Below are positions 1 to 10,000 of a DNA stretch of 64,000 nt, one piece after another. Under the pieces are notes generated by a model. That model ran no database searches, had not been told where the DNA came from, and was given only the letters and a program-made list of their open reading frames with translations. Each line of letters opens with the position of its first letter. Position 1 is the first letter of the stretch. The stretch is from assembly GCF_038725785.1 (NCBI RefSeq), contig NZ_CP109796.1, positions 1,302,001 to 1,366,000 of the forward strand, written 5' to 3'. The DNA is from Termitidicoccus mucosus. Lineage in GTDB: Bacteria > Verrucomicrobiota > Verrucomicrobiia > Opitutales > Opitutaceae. The translations under genes and the position numbers were made by a program.

Positions 1-590
1 GAGGCATCCAGTCCTTCGACCAGTGTGCGGTCGTTGGTTTCCTGACACGCGACGAGGTCCACGACGGGGTTGTATAAAATCATCGCGTTCGGCTTCGGGG
101 AGATTTTTTTGTCATCACTTTTCGTGCTGATGTCATCGACGAAAAACGTGCACGCGGCGAGATGCCCGCCTGCCGAGCCGCCAGCGGCGACGATGCGGTC
201 GGGGTCGATGCCGAGCCTGGCGGCGTTGGCGCGCACCCAACGCATTGCGCTGATCGCGTCCTCCACGCATTTATCGGGGAGCACTTGGTCCTTGCTGCGC
301 ACACGGTAGTCGGCGCGCAGGCAGACAAGTCCGCGCTTGGCGAAATATTCGGCCTGCGCCTTGAACTGGTTCGGCGTGCCCGCGCGCCATCCACCTCCGA
401 AAAAAAACACGATTGCCGGGCGTTTGTCGGTTGGGTTCCAGTCGTCGGGCGCGTCGATGTGGAGCGCGAGTTCGCGTCCGCCGGCGTTTTTATAAACTTG
501 CTGCGCGCGCGGTTTCGACGCGGCGAAACCGAGGTGTGACGCGAGGATCGAAAAGGCGAGCGTGACGATTATCTTGAGCAGGGACCTCAT
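1..590 (-). CDS. Secreted alpha/beta-hydrolase (esterase/lipase-like), 3' end outside window
   Basis: The reading frame begins at the ATG at 590 and is still open at the window edge, giving 196 visible residues. Residues 1-24 form a signal peptide, so the enzyme should act in the periplasm or outside. An HGG-like oxyanion segment FFFGGGWRAG lies at 63-72 and the nucleophile elbow GGSAGG at 137-142, with Ser139 as the expected catalytic serine. This is the layout of hormone-sensitive-lipase/BD-FAE-type esterases, which often remove acetyl or other ester groups from glycans. The Asp and His of the triad would lie beyond the window. It starts 17 bp after the stop of the upstream sulfatase and is probably the last gene of the 3626-to-1 operon. 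Substrate is unknown. Confidence 0.85.
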   Translation of the reverse strand, partial: MRSLLKIIVTLAFSILASHLGFAASKPRAQQVYKNAGGRELALHIDAPDDWNPTDKRPAIVFFFGGGWRAGTPNQFKAQAEYFAKRGLVCLRADYRVRSKDQVLPDKCVEDAISAMRWVRANAARLGIDPDRIVAAGGSAGGHLAACTFFVDDISTKSDDKKISPKPNAMILYNPVVDLVACQETNDRTLVEGLDA

Positions 591-607
591 GTTTTTTAGT
601 GTAGGTT

Positions 608-1957
608 TCAGTTCTTCAAGCTGGCGGCGTTGCGCGGTTGCGGCGTGGCTCCGGTGGCGACGTCTTTTTTCCACGCGTTCAAATCGACAAGCATGGAGCG
701 CACACGTGCACCGTGTTCCTCGGAGATGTCGTTTGCCTCGGCGGGGTCGTCGTCGAGATTGTAGAGCTGCGGGTGACCGTCGGCGATGATAAGTTTCCAG
801 GGGCCTTCACGCATGGCCTGTCCGTTCCAATAGAGTTTGCGCGTGCCGAGCGGTCTGTTTTCGAGGAGCAGGGTTTTCAGGCTCACGCCGTCAAGCGGAC
901 GCTCTTTCGATGGGGCGATCCCGGCGAGATCGAGAAAGGTGGGCATGAGGTCGAGACTGATCGCGAGGTCGTGGCTGACGCCGGGTTTGATGCGACCGGG
1001 CCACCACGCGATGGCGGGTTCGCGGTGTCCGCCTTCGTAGAGGTCGCCCTTGTGGCCGCGGAACGGGCTGTTGGAGCCCTCCTTTGTCGCGCCGTTGTCG
1101 GAGAAGAAAAAGACCATGGTGTTTTCGGCAAGGCCGGTTTCGCGGAGTGTTTCGCAAATGCGGGCGAGGCCTTTGTCCATCTCGATCATCATCTCGCGGT
1201 AGGCCTCCTTGACAGGACGGTTTCCGGATTTGCCTTGCTTGAGACCCGGGACGCGGATCGGCGGGTCTTTTGGACCTTGGTAAGGGTCATGAACGGCCTC
1301 GTTCGCGACGTAAATGAAGAAGGGGCTGTCGCGATTCTTCTTTATAAAATCGACGGTGTATTTGGTGATGAGCGTGGTGGTGTAGCCTTTGTCGGGCTTG
1401 AGTTTGAGGCCGTCCCACCAGTCTTCGTTGCCCTGGTTGTCGAGGTGCGAGTGGTAATCGACGTTGCCGCTGATGTAGCCGCAAAACGTGTCGAAGCCGT
1501 GGTGCATGGGATTGTATTTCGGATAATAGCCGAGGTGCCATTTGCCGAAAATCGCGGTGTCGTAGCCGGCTTGCCTGAGCATTTGCGGGAGCGTGATTTC
1601 GACGCCGGGTTGCAGGCCGGCGAAGTGCGAGGGAAAACGCTCCGCGGCGAGGATGACGTTGGGGATGCCAGCGCGTTGTTGATAGCGTCCGGTGAGCAGT
1701 CCGGCGCGTGTGGGACTGCACACGGCGGCGGAGGCGTGAAAATCGGTGAAGCGCACGCCCTCGGCGGCGAGCTTTTCCATCGCGGGCGTTTTTATCCAGC
1801 CGCCATAGACGCTGGAATCTCCGTAGCCCATGTCGTCGGCGAGAAAGACGATGATGTTGGGCGGACGTGATGCCGCGGCGGGGGTGGCGGCGGCTTGCAC
1901 ACCGAGGGCCGTGAAGGCCGCGGCGCTTGTCGTGAGCGCGAGTTTTAGGGAGGCCAT
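608..1957 (-). CDS. Secreted type I sulfatase (formylglycine-dependent)
   Basis: A 449-residue sulfatase with a signal peptide (about residues 1-29). The metal-binding start FLADDMGYGD is at 38-47 and the formylglycine motif CSPTRAGLLTGR begins at Cys80, the residue that a maturation enzyme oxidises to formylglycine. The conserved GKWHLGYY segment and the later FFFSDNGA metal-site motif are present, so the active site looks intact. It hydrolyses a sulfate ester on an unknown glycan in the periplasm. The gene lies 25 bp after the neighbouring sulfatase and 17 bp before the esterase, indicating one operon read from the box promoter at 3702-3720. The family is certain; the sulfated sugar it acts on cannot be told from sequence alone. 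Confidence 0.95.
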   Translation of the reverse strand: MASLKLALTTSAAAFTALGVQAAATPAAASRPPNIIVFLADDMGYGDSSVYGGWIKTPAMEKLAAEGVRFTDFHASAAVCSPTRAGLLTGRYQQRAGIPNVILAAERFPSHFAGLQPGVEITLPQMLRQAGYDTAIFGKWHLGYYPKYNPMHHGFDTFCGYISGNVDYHSHLDNQGNEDWWDGLKLKPDKGYTTTLITKYTVDFIKKNRDSPFFIYVANEAVHDPYQGPKDPPIRVPGLKQGKSGNRPVKEAYREMMIEMDKGLARICETLRETGLAENTMVFFFSDNGATKEGSNSPFRGHKGDLYEGGHREPAIAWWPGRIKPGVSHDLAISLDLMPTFLDLAGIAPSKERPLDGVSLKTLLLENRPLGTRKLYWNGQAMREGPWKLIIADGHPQLYNLDDDPAEANDISEEHGARVRSMLVDLNAWKKDVATGATPQPRNAASLKN

Positions 1958-1982
1958 GACCGTGAGGCGGGTATGTTGCTTG

Positions 1983-3626
1983 TTACTTGAATTGTTTCAT
2001 CCAGGCGAGTTCGGGCCAGTTGTTGCCACCGGCGTTTTTTTGCGGCGCTCCGGGAGTGCTGCGTCCGTCGAGCACGTATTGTTTCAGGAGCAGGCCAAGA
2101 CGCCGGACGATTTCGGGATGTTGCGCGTAGAGATTGTCTTTTTCCTTCGGGTCGTCATCGAGATTGAAGAGCTGGAAGGACGGTGCGCCGCGCGGGGCCG
2201 CGCCGGGTTTCGGGTGGCTCCAGCCGCCGGAGTCGGGACAGAGGCAGAGTTTCCACGAGCCCTGGCGGATGGCGAAGGAGCCGTTGTTGGAATGATGCAC
2301 GATCGCTTCGTGAGGCGGCGCGACGGTTGCCTCACCGCCGACAACGCCCGTGAGCGCGGGGAGGATGCTGGCACTGTCCTCGCCGGCGTTGGCTGGGAGT
2401 TTCGCGCCGGTGATGTCGGCGCAGGTGGCGAGCAGGTCGCCGAGGTGAATGAGCTGGCCGCTGGTGCGGTTGGCGGGGATGCGCGCTGGCCAGCGGGCGA
2501 TGAAGGGCACGCGGTGGCCGCCTTCGTAGATGTCGGCCTTGTAGCCGCGGCGTCCGAGGGTCGGGTCGTGTTTGAGCGCGGCGAGTTCCTTGAAATTGGC
2601 GGCGGGACTCGCGCCGTTGTCGGTCGCGAAAATGACGATGGTGTTCTCGTCGAGTCCCTTGGCGGCGAGCACGGTGAGAATGTTGCCGATGACGGCATCG
2701 ACCTGCGCGCAGAAGTCACCGTAGTCGGTCGTGCCGGTGCTGCCTTCGAAGCCGGGACCGGGCAGGATCGGCGTGTGCGGCGCGGTGAGCGCGAGATAGA
2801 GGAAGAAGGGGGTTTGCGTGTTTTGCGCGGCGATGTAGCGGATGGCTTCATTGGACATGTGCGGGAGCACATCGGCGTGATGAAAGCCTTTTCCGGCGAG
2901 GCCGGAACGCCAGAGTTGTTTTTGCGAATCGTTGCCCTGGATGGGACGCGCGGGCAGTTTCGACGGATCGGCGCGGTCGTTGATGAGCCACACGTAAGGC
3001 GGCATGTCGAGCGAGGCGCTGATACCGAGGAAATAATCGAAGCCATACGAGACAGGGCCGCCTCCGAATTTTTTGGAAAAATCCGCCGGGCCGTCCTTCG
3101 CTTTCGGGCGGTAAGGTTTCTCGCCGTCGAACTCGTCGTCGGCTCCCTTCACGGGGCCTTTCGCCCCCGCCCTCGTCCAGTTGAGGCCGAGGTGCCATTT
3201 GCCGATCATCGCGGTCGCGTAGCCTTGCTGTTTGAGAAACGAGGCCACGGTCATGCGCCCGGGTTCGAGCATCGTCGAGGGCGAGAGGCCGCCGCAAACA
3301 CCGGACTTGCGTTCGCTGCGCCAACTGTAGCGTCCGGTGAGAAGTGTGTATCGCGAGGGCGTGCAGACGGCGGAGCTGCTGTGCGCATCAGTGAAGCGAA
3401 TGCCTTCGCGCGCGAGGCGGTCGATGTTGGGCGTTTTCCACGCGGAATTGGGATTGTAGGCGGAAACGTCTCCGCATCCCATGTCGTCGGCGAGGACATA
3501 AATAATGTTGGGCTTGGGAGAATTTTGGCTCGCGGGTTTCGGAGCGGCGGCAGCACCGGCGTGATGAGCGGTGGCGGCGGCTCCGAAGGCGACCAGCGAA
3601 TACGCGAGTGTTTTGGCGGTTTTCAT
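1983..3626 (-). CDS. Secreted type I sulfatase (arylsulfatase A-like)
   Basis: A 547-residue sulfatase with a signal peptide ending near AGAAAA (about residue 28). The metal site VLADDMGCGD is at 44-53 and the formylglycine motif CTPSRYTLLTGRYSWR starts at Cys88; the Ser at the fourth position of C-x-P-S-R is typical of arylsulfatase A-like enzymes. MIGKWHLGL and the FATDNGA motif are also present. It is the first gene of the operon that continues into the second sulfatase and the esterase. Its start lies about 44 nt downstream of the predicted transcription start, and the leader is pyrimidine-rich with no Shine-Dalgarno. The substrate is a sulfated sugar of unknown identity. Confidence 0.95.
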   Translation of the reverse strand: MKTAKTLAYSLVAFGAAATAHHAGAAAAPKPASQNSPKPNIIYVLADDMGCGDVSAYNPNSAWKTPNIDRLAREGIRFTDAHSSSAVCTPSRYTLLTGRYSWRSERKSGVCGGLSPSTMLEPGRMTVASFLKQQGYATAMIGKWHLGLNWTRAGAKGPVKGADDEFDGEKPYRPKAKDGPADFSKKFGGGPVSYGFDYFLGISASLDMPPYVWLINDRADPSKLPARPIQGNDSQKQLWRSGLAGKGFHHADVLPHMSNEAIRYIAAQNTQTPFFLYLALTAPHTPILPGPGFEGSTGTTDYGDFCAQVDAVIGNILTVLAAKGLDENTIVIFATDNGASPAANFKELAALKHDPTLGRRGYKADIYEGGHRVPFIARWPARIPANRTSGQLIHLGDLLATCADITGAKLPANAGEDSASILPALTGVVGGEATVAPPHEAIVHHSNNGSFAIRQGSWKLCLCPDSGGWSHPKPGAAPRGAPSFQLFNLDDDPKEKDNLYAQHPEIVRRLGLLLKQYVLDGRSTPGAPQKNAGGNNWPELAWMKQFK

Positions 3627-3676
3627 CAGGATAAGTTGAAAGGGGGGCGCGGGTTGTTTTCTCGGGAACGCGGCCA

Positions 3677-3720
3677 GTATTAACGAACAGCGTTTTTTGG
3701 TAAATCGTCCGAAGCGATGA
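3677..3720 (-). promoter_or_regulatory. Regulon box A with -10-like element, upstream of the 3626-to-1 operon
   Basis: On the minus strand the box TCATCGCTTCGGACGATTT occupies 3720-3702. A -10-like TAATAC follows at 3682-3677, about 20 bp after the box, giving a leader of about 44 nt to the ATG at 3626. The box contains the dyad ATCG-N7-CGAT. The same box recurs at six other places in the first 34.4 kb. It lies between the divergent sulfatase operon and the histidine kinase gene. Confidence 0.7.
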
Positions 3721-3796
3721 TTCGGGCGGTTGGATGTGGACAGGAAGAAAAAACACGGGCAACAACCTTTCGCTTTCCGCTCAATCCCGCCGCCCT

Positions 3797-6700
3797 ATGC
3801 CGCGACTCGTTTTTATCCCACGCCTGACATCGCCCGCCCTCGCTCTCACGCTCGCGCTCCACGCCACAACGCCACCGGGCGCGCCTGCGTCGTCGCGCGA
3901 TTATCTCGTGCACTCGTGGCAGACGGACAACGGCCTGCCGCAAAACTGGGTTTCAAGCATCGCGCAAACTCCCGACGGTTATCTGTGGATCGGCACGCGC
4001 CACGGCGGGCTGGCGCGTTTCGACGGCGTGCGTTTCGTGCATTTTAATCCGCAAAACACGCCCGAGTTTCTCGACATGCAGGTGGAGCGCCTCGCCGTCG
4101 ATGCGCAAGGCACGATGTGGATTGCGACGACCGACCAATCCATCACGGCGATGCACGGCGACCGTTTCGAACTGTTCCGCCGTCCGCGCACCGAACCGGA
4201 ATTGCGCATCGCGACCGTGCTGCACGCCGGCGGCGGCACCGTGGTTTTCAACACCGAAAACGGCGAAATCGCGCGCCTCGACCACGCGAAAGGCCGCGAA
4301 GGCTGGAGTATTTCCAAACCAGCGTCGGCCGCGCGCGCCTTTTCCTACAACATCTATCCGTCGGAAACCTTCTGCCGCGACCGCGGCGGCGCCTATTGGT
4401 ATATCGACCAAAACCGCCTGCTCGCGTGTATGAGCGAAAACGGCGAGGCACAGGCGCTGCCCGACCCGCTCCTAGCCGCCCTCGTGAAACATCCGCGGAC
4501 AAACGTAAATGCGATCGAAATCGACGCGAACGGCTCGCTCTGGATCGTCACCGATCGCCAAATCCTCTCGTGGAACGGATGTGCCGCGGAAGACCACACG
4601 CCGCCCGGCACGGGGCCGCTCGCCGACGTGCGGCAAGTCGCGCTCAGCGGCGACGACGGACTCTGGATTGTCGAAAAACAACGCCTGCGGAAACTCGCGC
4701 GCAAAACCTGGGTCGCCGAGGCCGACCCGCGACTGCTCGGCGGCATCATGTCCAGCCGCCATTATCAACTCTACGGCGACTCGCGCGGCGGCGCGTGGAT
4801 CGTGAGCTACGGACAAGGCCTGCTGCACGCGCGCGCCGACGGACGTACGCAATTGCTCACCGAAAAAGACGGACTGCCGAGCCGCCTGCTCACATGCTGG
4901 TTCGAGGACAACGAAGGAAACGTATGGATCGGCACCACGGGCGACGGGCTCGTGCGCATCCGCGACCTTGCGTTCCGTGTTGTCGGCGAGGCCGAGGGCA
5001 TGCCGGAGAAAATCGTGTGCTCCGTCGGCGTCGATGCCGCCGGCGACATCTGGGCCGGCACGATCTCCGGACAACTCACTCACTGGCGTGACGGCGCGGG
5101 CCGCGTCGTCACGCTCCCACCCGTCGAAACCACGCCCATCGGCGGCATCGCCATCTGGCCCAGCCGCGACGGCACCGTGTGGATCGGCAGTCTTTACCAC
5201 GGACTGAAACCCTTCCGCAACGGGCGCCTCGAACAACCCGTGCCCATGCGCGACGCGACCTTCATCCGCGCCTTTCTCGAAGACAAACGCGGCGACCTGT
5301 GGATCGGCCAATTCGGCGCTCTCTGCCGCTACACGCCGGCAACGGGCAAAATCAAGTACTTCGGCTCCGACCAAGGCTTTCAGGCAAACACCGGCGTCGG
5401 CGCGTTCGCCGAGGACGCAAACGGCGCGCTCTGGATCGGCGTCGAGTCGGGCGACCTCTGGCGTTACGGAAACGGCAGGTTCACGCGCCATCAGCGCCCG
5501 GCCGAATGGCCGCGCTCCCGCTGCGTCTCGCTGCTCGCCGACGCCGACGGCACCGTGTGGATGGGCACGCTCGGCAACGGACTCGTGCGTTTCCGCGACG
5601 GACGCTTCACGCGCTTCGGCACCCGCAACGGCCTGCCCGACGACAACGTCTCGCAACTGCTCGACGACGGCGCGGGCAACCTCTGGTGCGGCACCTACGC
5701 GGGCATCATGCGCATCAAAAAAACCGAGATCGCCGCTTGCGCCGATGGCAAAACCGCCGCGCTCATGTGCACCGTGTTCGTGCGCGAAGACGGCCTGCCC
5801 GCGCTCGAATGCACCGCCGGCTTCAGCCCCGCGTGCTGGCGCGCCGACGACGGACGCCTGCTGTTCGCCACCGTCAACGGCCTCGTCGTCGTCAACCCCG
5901 CCGACGTGAAGCCGAACCGCTGGCCGCCAGGCGTCGTCATCGAGGAACTGCACATCGATGGGAAACTGCGCGCGCTGACCGCCGGGCGTTCCCGCGCACT
6001 CGGCGCGCTCGAGATCGAGCCTGGAAAACATTTCTTGCAATTCCGCTACACGGGCCTGAGCTACAGCGCGCCGGAGAAAGTGCGTTTCCGCTGGAAAATC
6101 GACGGCATCAACCGCGACTGGCAGGACGGCGGCACGCAACGCATCATCGGCATCGGCCCGCTCGAGCCCGGCCACTACCGCCTGCGCGTTCTCGCGAGCA
6201 ACAGTGACGGCGTGTGGAACGAAAAAGGCGACACGCTCGACTTCAAGGTGCTGCCGTATTTCTGGGAGACTGCGTGGTTCAAGGCCGCGCTCGCGTTCCT
6301 CGTGCTCGCGCTCATCGCGGGCATTGGCGCGATGACGCAACGCGCCCGCTACCGCCGCCGCCTGCGCGAGGCCGAGCGCCAGCGCGAACTCGAACGCGAA
6401 CGCACGCGCATCGCGCGCGACCTGCACGACGACCTCGGCACGAGCCTCACGCAAATCAGCCTGCTCAGCGCGCTCGCCAACCGCCCCAAGACACCGCCCG
6501 ACGAAAAGGAAACCATCATTCATCAAGTGGACAACCGCGCCCGCGAAATGGTGACCGCGCTCGATGAAATCGTATGGGCCGTGAATCCGAAAAACGACAC
6601 CTGGTATGAGCTCGCGAATTATCTGGGATTTTTCGCCGAGGAATTTTTCCGTTCCACGGACATTCGCTGCCGCATGGACATCCCCGCTCAAATGCCCGTG

Positions 6701-7042
6701 AATCCGCTCTCATCGGAAACGCGCCATCACCTGTTCCTCGCGTTCAAGGAGGCGACAAACAACGTCGCCAAGCATTCGGGCGCGGGGCAGGTGTGGGTAC
6801 GTATCAATGCGAGCGAAGCGGAAGTCATCGTGAGCGTGGAGGACGACGGCCGCGGCTTCGCTCCGGAAGATGCAGAGGGCGCGTCCGCCGGCACGCGCCC
6901 CGCCGGCGGCAACGGTCTTGTGAACATGCGCCGCCGCATGGAGCAAATCGGAGGGCGCGTTGAGATCCACCCCGGCCGCGAAAGCCGCGGCACCGTGGTG
7001 GTGTTTTACGTGCCAGTTAAAAAAGACCGCCAACCGGAGTAA
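3797..7042 (+). CDS. Propeller-type sensor histidine kinase (Reg_prop / Y_Y_Y / HisKA_3 / HATPase)
   Basis: This 1081-residue membrane sensor starts at ATG 3797, where a signal/anchor sequence (about 1-33) begins. Many two-component-regulator propeller repeats of the form G-x-LWIG/VWIG fill about 35-700, forming periplasmic beta-propellers. A Y_Y_Y domain follows (about 750-817), then one transmembrane helix (about 821-845), a HisKA_3 dimerisation helix with RDLHDDLGT (phosphoacceptor His877) and a HATPase (N box EATNNVAKHSG, DDGRGF, GGNGLVNMRRR). It has no receiver and no DNA-binding domain, unlike the hybrid systems of Bacteroides, so it needs a partner; the NarL-type regulator at 20804-21460 fits. 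It probably senses a glycan breakdown product. An in-frame start 63 nt upstream exists but would bury the signal sequence. Confidence 0.92.
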   Translation: MPRLVFIPRLTSPALALTLALHATTPPGAPASSRDYLVHSWQTDNGLPQNWVSSIAQTPDGYLWIGTRHGGLARFDGVRFVHFNPQNTPEFLDMQVERLAVDAQGTMWIATTDQSITAMHGDRFELFRRPRTEPELRIATVLHAGGGTVVFNTENGEIARLDHAKGREGWSISKPASAARAFSYNIYPSETFCRDRGGAYWYIDQNRLLACMSENGEAQALPDPLLAALVKHPRTNVNAIEIDANGSLWIVTDRQILSWNGCAAEDHTPPGTGPLADVRQVALSGDDGLWIVEKQRLRKLARKTWVAEADPRLLGGIMSSRHYQLYGDSRGGAWIVSYGQGLLHARADGRTQLLTEKDGLPSRLLTCWFEDNEGNVWIGTTGDGLVRIRDLAFRVVGEAEGMPEKIVCSVGVDAAGDIWAGTISGQLTHWRDGAGRVVTLPPVETTPIGGIAIWPSRDGTVWIGSLYHGLKPFRNGRLEQPVPMRDATFIRAFLEDKRGDLWIGQFGALCRYTPATGKIKYFGSDQGFQANTGVGAFAEDANGALWIGVESGDLWRYGNGRFTRHQRPAEWPRSRCVSLLADADGTVWMGTLGNGLVRFRDGRFTRFGTRNGLPDDNVSQLLDDGAGNLWCGTYAGIMRIKKTEIAACADGKTAALMCTVFVREDGLPALECTAGFSPACWRADDGRLLFATVNGLVVVNPADVKPNRWPPGVVIEELHIDGKLRALTAGRSRALGALEIEPGKHFLQFRYTGLSYSAPEKVRFRWKIDGINRDWQDGGTQRIIGIGPLEPGHYRLRVLASNSDGVWNEKGDTLDFKVLPYFWETAWFKAALAFLVLALIAGIGAMTQRARYRRRLREAERQRELERERTRIARDLHDDLGTSLTQISLLSALANRPKTPPDEKETIIHQVDNRAREMVTALDEIVWAVNPKNDTWYELANYLGFFAEEFFRSTDIRCRMDIPAQMPVNPLSSETRHHLFLAFKEATNNVAKHSGAGQVWVRINASEAEVIVSVEDDGRGFAPEDAEGASAGTRPAGGNGLVNMRRRMEQIGGRVEIHPGRESRGTVVVFYVPVKKDRQPE

Positions 7043-7045
7043 AGT

Positions 7046-7087
7046 GGAGGCGGAGGGACGCCGCTTCCTCTTTATTTCATTTTTTTA
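7046..7087 (+). terminator. Probable intrinsic terminator after the histidine kinase gene
   Basis: GGAGGCGG (7046-7053) can pair with CCGCTTCC (7061-7068), giving an 8-bp stem with one G-T wobble and a 7-nt loop. A T-rich run follows, ending in seven T at 7081-7086. It lies between the convergent kinase and receptor genes. Confidence 0.5.
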
Positions 7088-10000
7088 GAACCTGCCCTTG
7101 AAGCCGACTGTCCAGAGCGCGCGGAATGCCGTGCGTTGCTGGAAACGCGCGTGCGCCGGCGTGCCGGGGCCCACGATCTCCACGTCTTCAACTTCATTGT
7201 TGATGTTGCTCACGTTGCAATACACCGCCAGCCACTTCGAGAGCGTGTATTCGCCTTGCACCGAAAGATAAACTCGCTCGCAACGATAACGGTAGGTGCC
7301 GTCGGCGATTCCGTTGCCAGTCACGAGCGCCTGCTTCGCGCGGCCCGTGTAGTTGCAGTTCAAACGCACGTTGTATTTCGGACGTGTCAGACTGACGCCG
7401 AGGTTGCCCGAACGCGGGATGAACGAGCCGAAATTGGCATTGGCCTGCGCGCCCGATATGCGCAGCCAGCTCCAGTTCGCGAACACTTGCACGCCGCGCG
7501 CCCAATAGGGCAGGAACGCCAGCTCCTGCTTGTAACTCAACTCAAGTCCGTAGGTTTTCACCGGATCGTTGAGGTTTTCCTGAGTGCGCACCATGCAGTC
7601 GCCGTAAAGCGTCGGGTCGAGGCCGTAGGTGCTCAGGATTTCGGGCGTCACTTGAAACTCCGTCGTGCCGAAAAAGTCCGTGTAGTCGCGCTTGAAGGCG
7701 CTGATGGAAACGAGGCCGACTTTTTTGAAATAATACTCGAGCGCGATTTTGTAACTGTCCGCGTGCCAAGGGTTGATTTCGGCGTTGTTGAGAATGATGT
7801 ATTTCGTCTCACCCGATCCCGAGTCGGCGTCGGGCAGCGTGATGCCGCCGGAATACTGGTCGAAGTTGGGTCGCCCGACGGTTTGATAATACGCGGCGCG
7901 CGCGATGAGGTTCTGGAAGACCGTGTAGCTGGCGTTGAGGCTGGGGAACCATGTCGTGTATTTCGCTTTGGCGTGCGCGCCGCGCGCGATGTAGGTGGCG
8001 CGGAGTATGTCCGCGGTGCTGGTGTAGATCGGCACGGGCACGCCGTTGTTGTCGTAGATAATATTGCCATCCTCGTCGCGTCTGTAGTTGCCCGCCGGAT
8101 CGGAGAGCGGCCCCCACCCTCCGACGTCAGTGTGTTCGACGCGCACGCCGCCGGTCATCTTGAGGCGGCGGTCGAGGAATTGGCCGTCGAGGCGCAGATA
8201 CGCGGAGCCGACGCGCTCCTTGGAGAGTTTCGAGCCGCTGGTCATGGTGCGGTAATTGTCGTCCTCGTTTTTCGTGAAATAATCGGGCGAGTCCTGATAG
8301 TGGTCGTAAACGGTTACGGTGTCGATCGACAGCACCGTCGGAAAGCCGAACATATCGACGCGTTGCGTGTAATTGGGATCGTTGAATGGAACGGCGCTGT
8401 CATCACCGGTCAGAGTCGGTTTCGTGCTGCCGCTGCCATCGGCTCCGACGTAGTTCCATGAGCGATTCTCCGTGCGCCTGTCCTTTTTCTGCGAGCGGTA
8501 ATCGACACCGGCTTTCATCGAGATCGGCCAGCGCCAGTTCAGCGCGCGTTCGGCGTTGGCGAAAGCAGTAAGGATGCCGTCATTGATGGTCGGCTGGTTG
8601 GCGGCGGTGCTGAGGAGCACGTAGTTGTTGATGTTAAAAGGATCGACGACTTCGCCCGTGGTCGTGTCGGTGAGCGTGATCGAACCGGGGCGGAGGTAAC
8701 CGATGTCGTCAAACTTCACGTTGAGTTGTCCGCGGCGCGCGGTCGCGGTCTGCATCATGCCCTTGTTGTAGCTGCGGTAAAGCTGCTGCGCGCTTGAGTA
8801 GCCGACACCCGAGTCGATCGACCAGACGGAACCCTTGTAGCGATAGCGCAAGGTCGGCATGTAGGTCTGTGTGTAGCGGTGATTGGTATCGGTGACGACG
8901 TCCACGCGGCCCGTGCCGTGGGTGTGGGTGGAGTCGAAGCTGCCGCCGTTCGCGTTTGCCACGACAAAGTTCATGCTGCGCTGCGTGTTGTCCGAGTTGA
9001 ATGTGCCGAAGGTGAAATTGAACGAGAGGACGCTGCCGCGCGCGATGCGCCAGTCTGCCGACAGACCGACCGAACTGCGGACGTTTTCCGCCATGGTGGC
9101 GCGGATCGTGTAGTTGGTGAGATAGGGATTGTCGGGCGTGGTGTCGGGGAAATTGCCGGAGGGGTTGGTCGCATCACTGGCGCCGCGCCACGAAGTCGTC
9201 GCGAATGGGGATTCCTTATAGCGCCAAGTCGCGCCGGCAGAAACGGTGAAGCCGAATTTTTTGTTCACCGGCACGACCCACGAAAACTCGAAGCCGGGGC
9301 GCGCCTTGAAGGTGTCTTCGCGGCGCGGTCCGGAGGTCTTTTTGAAGTGTGAGGTGTTTTCATGCCACGCCATGTAGGCGGTGTATTTGAACTCGGCGCG
9401 CCTGCGCTCGAACGCGGTTCGCGGCACGAGGTTGACCGATCCGGCGAGGGCCGAGCCGGGGGTCTCGGGCGTGGGCGAGAAAACCACTTCGACGCGCGAG
9501 AGCGTGTTCACCGAAACGGCGTTCAATTCGACGTTGCGCCCCGTGCCCGACATTTCCGAGGAGGCGAGGCCGAAGCCGCCGATGGTGACGGGCACGTAAT
9601 CCGAGGACGCGCCGTTGAGCGTGATTTCGCGCGGGTCGCCCTGGCGGTAATTCATCGTCACGCCCGGGAGCATTTTGAGAAATTCGCCGACGTTGCCCTC
9701 CGGCACCATGCCGTATTCATCGACCGAGACCACGGAGACGATGTTTGCGGCGACGCGTTGCTCGTTGATGGCGATCGCCGCGCCGTCCATCGTGCGCGAG
9801 GTGACGGTGTAGCGCTCCAAGTTGACGATTTCCGAATCGGATTCGCCCGTGGTCGCGAGTCGGTCGGTGGCGGCAAACTCGACGTCCTGCGCCATCGTGA
9901 GCGCGTCGGTGAGCGTGAGCGGCACGCTCTTGGTTTGCATGCCGGTGAAGGAGACTTCGAGCGTGGCGTCGCCGAGCGGCACGCGGGAGAGGACGTAGGT

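Noticed and set aside
638-3683. Long plus-strand frames opposite the first two sulfatases
   Set aside because: Composition-driven shadows of the sulfatase genes with no start signals or motifs.
4472-6691. A 739-residue open frame antisense to the histidine kinase
   Set aside because: No recognisable domain; the plus-strand kinase frame carries all conserved motifs.
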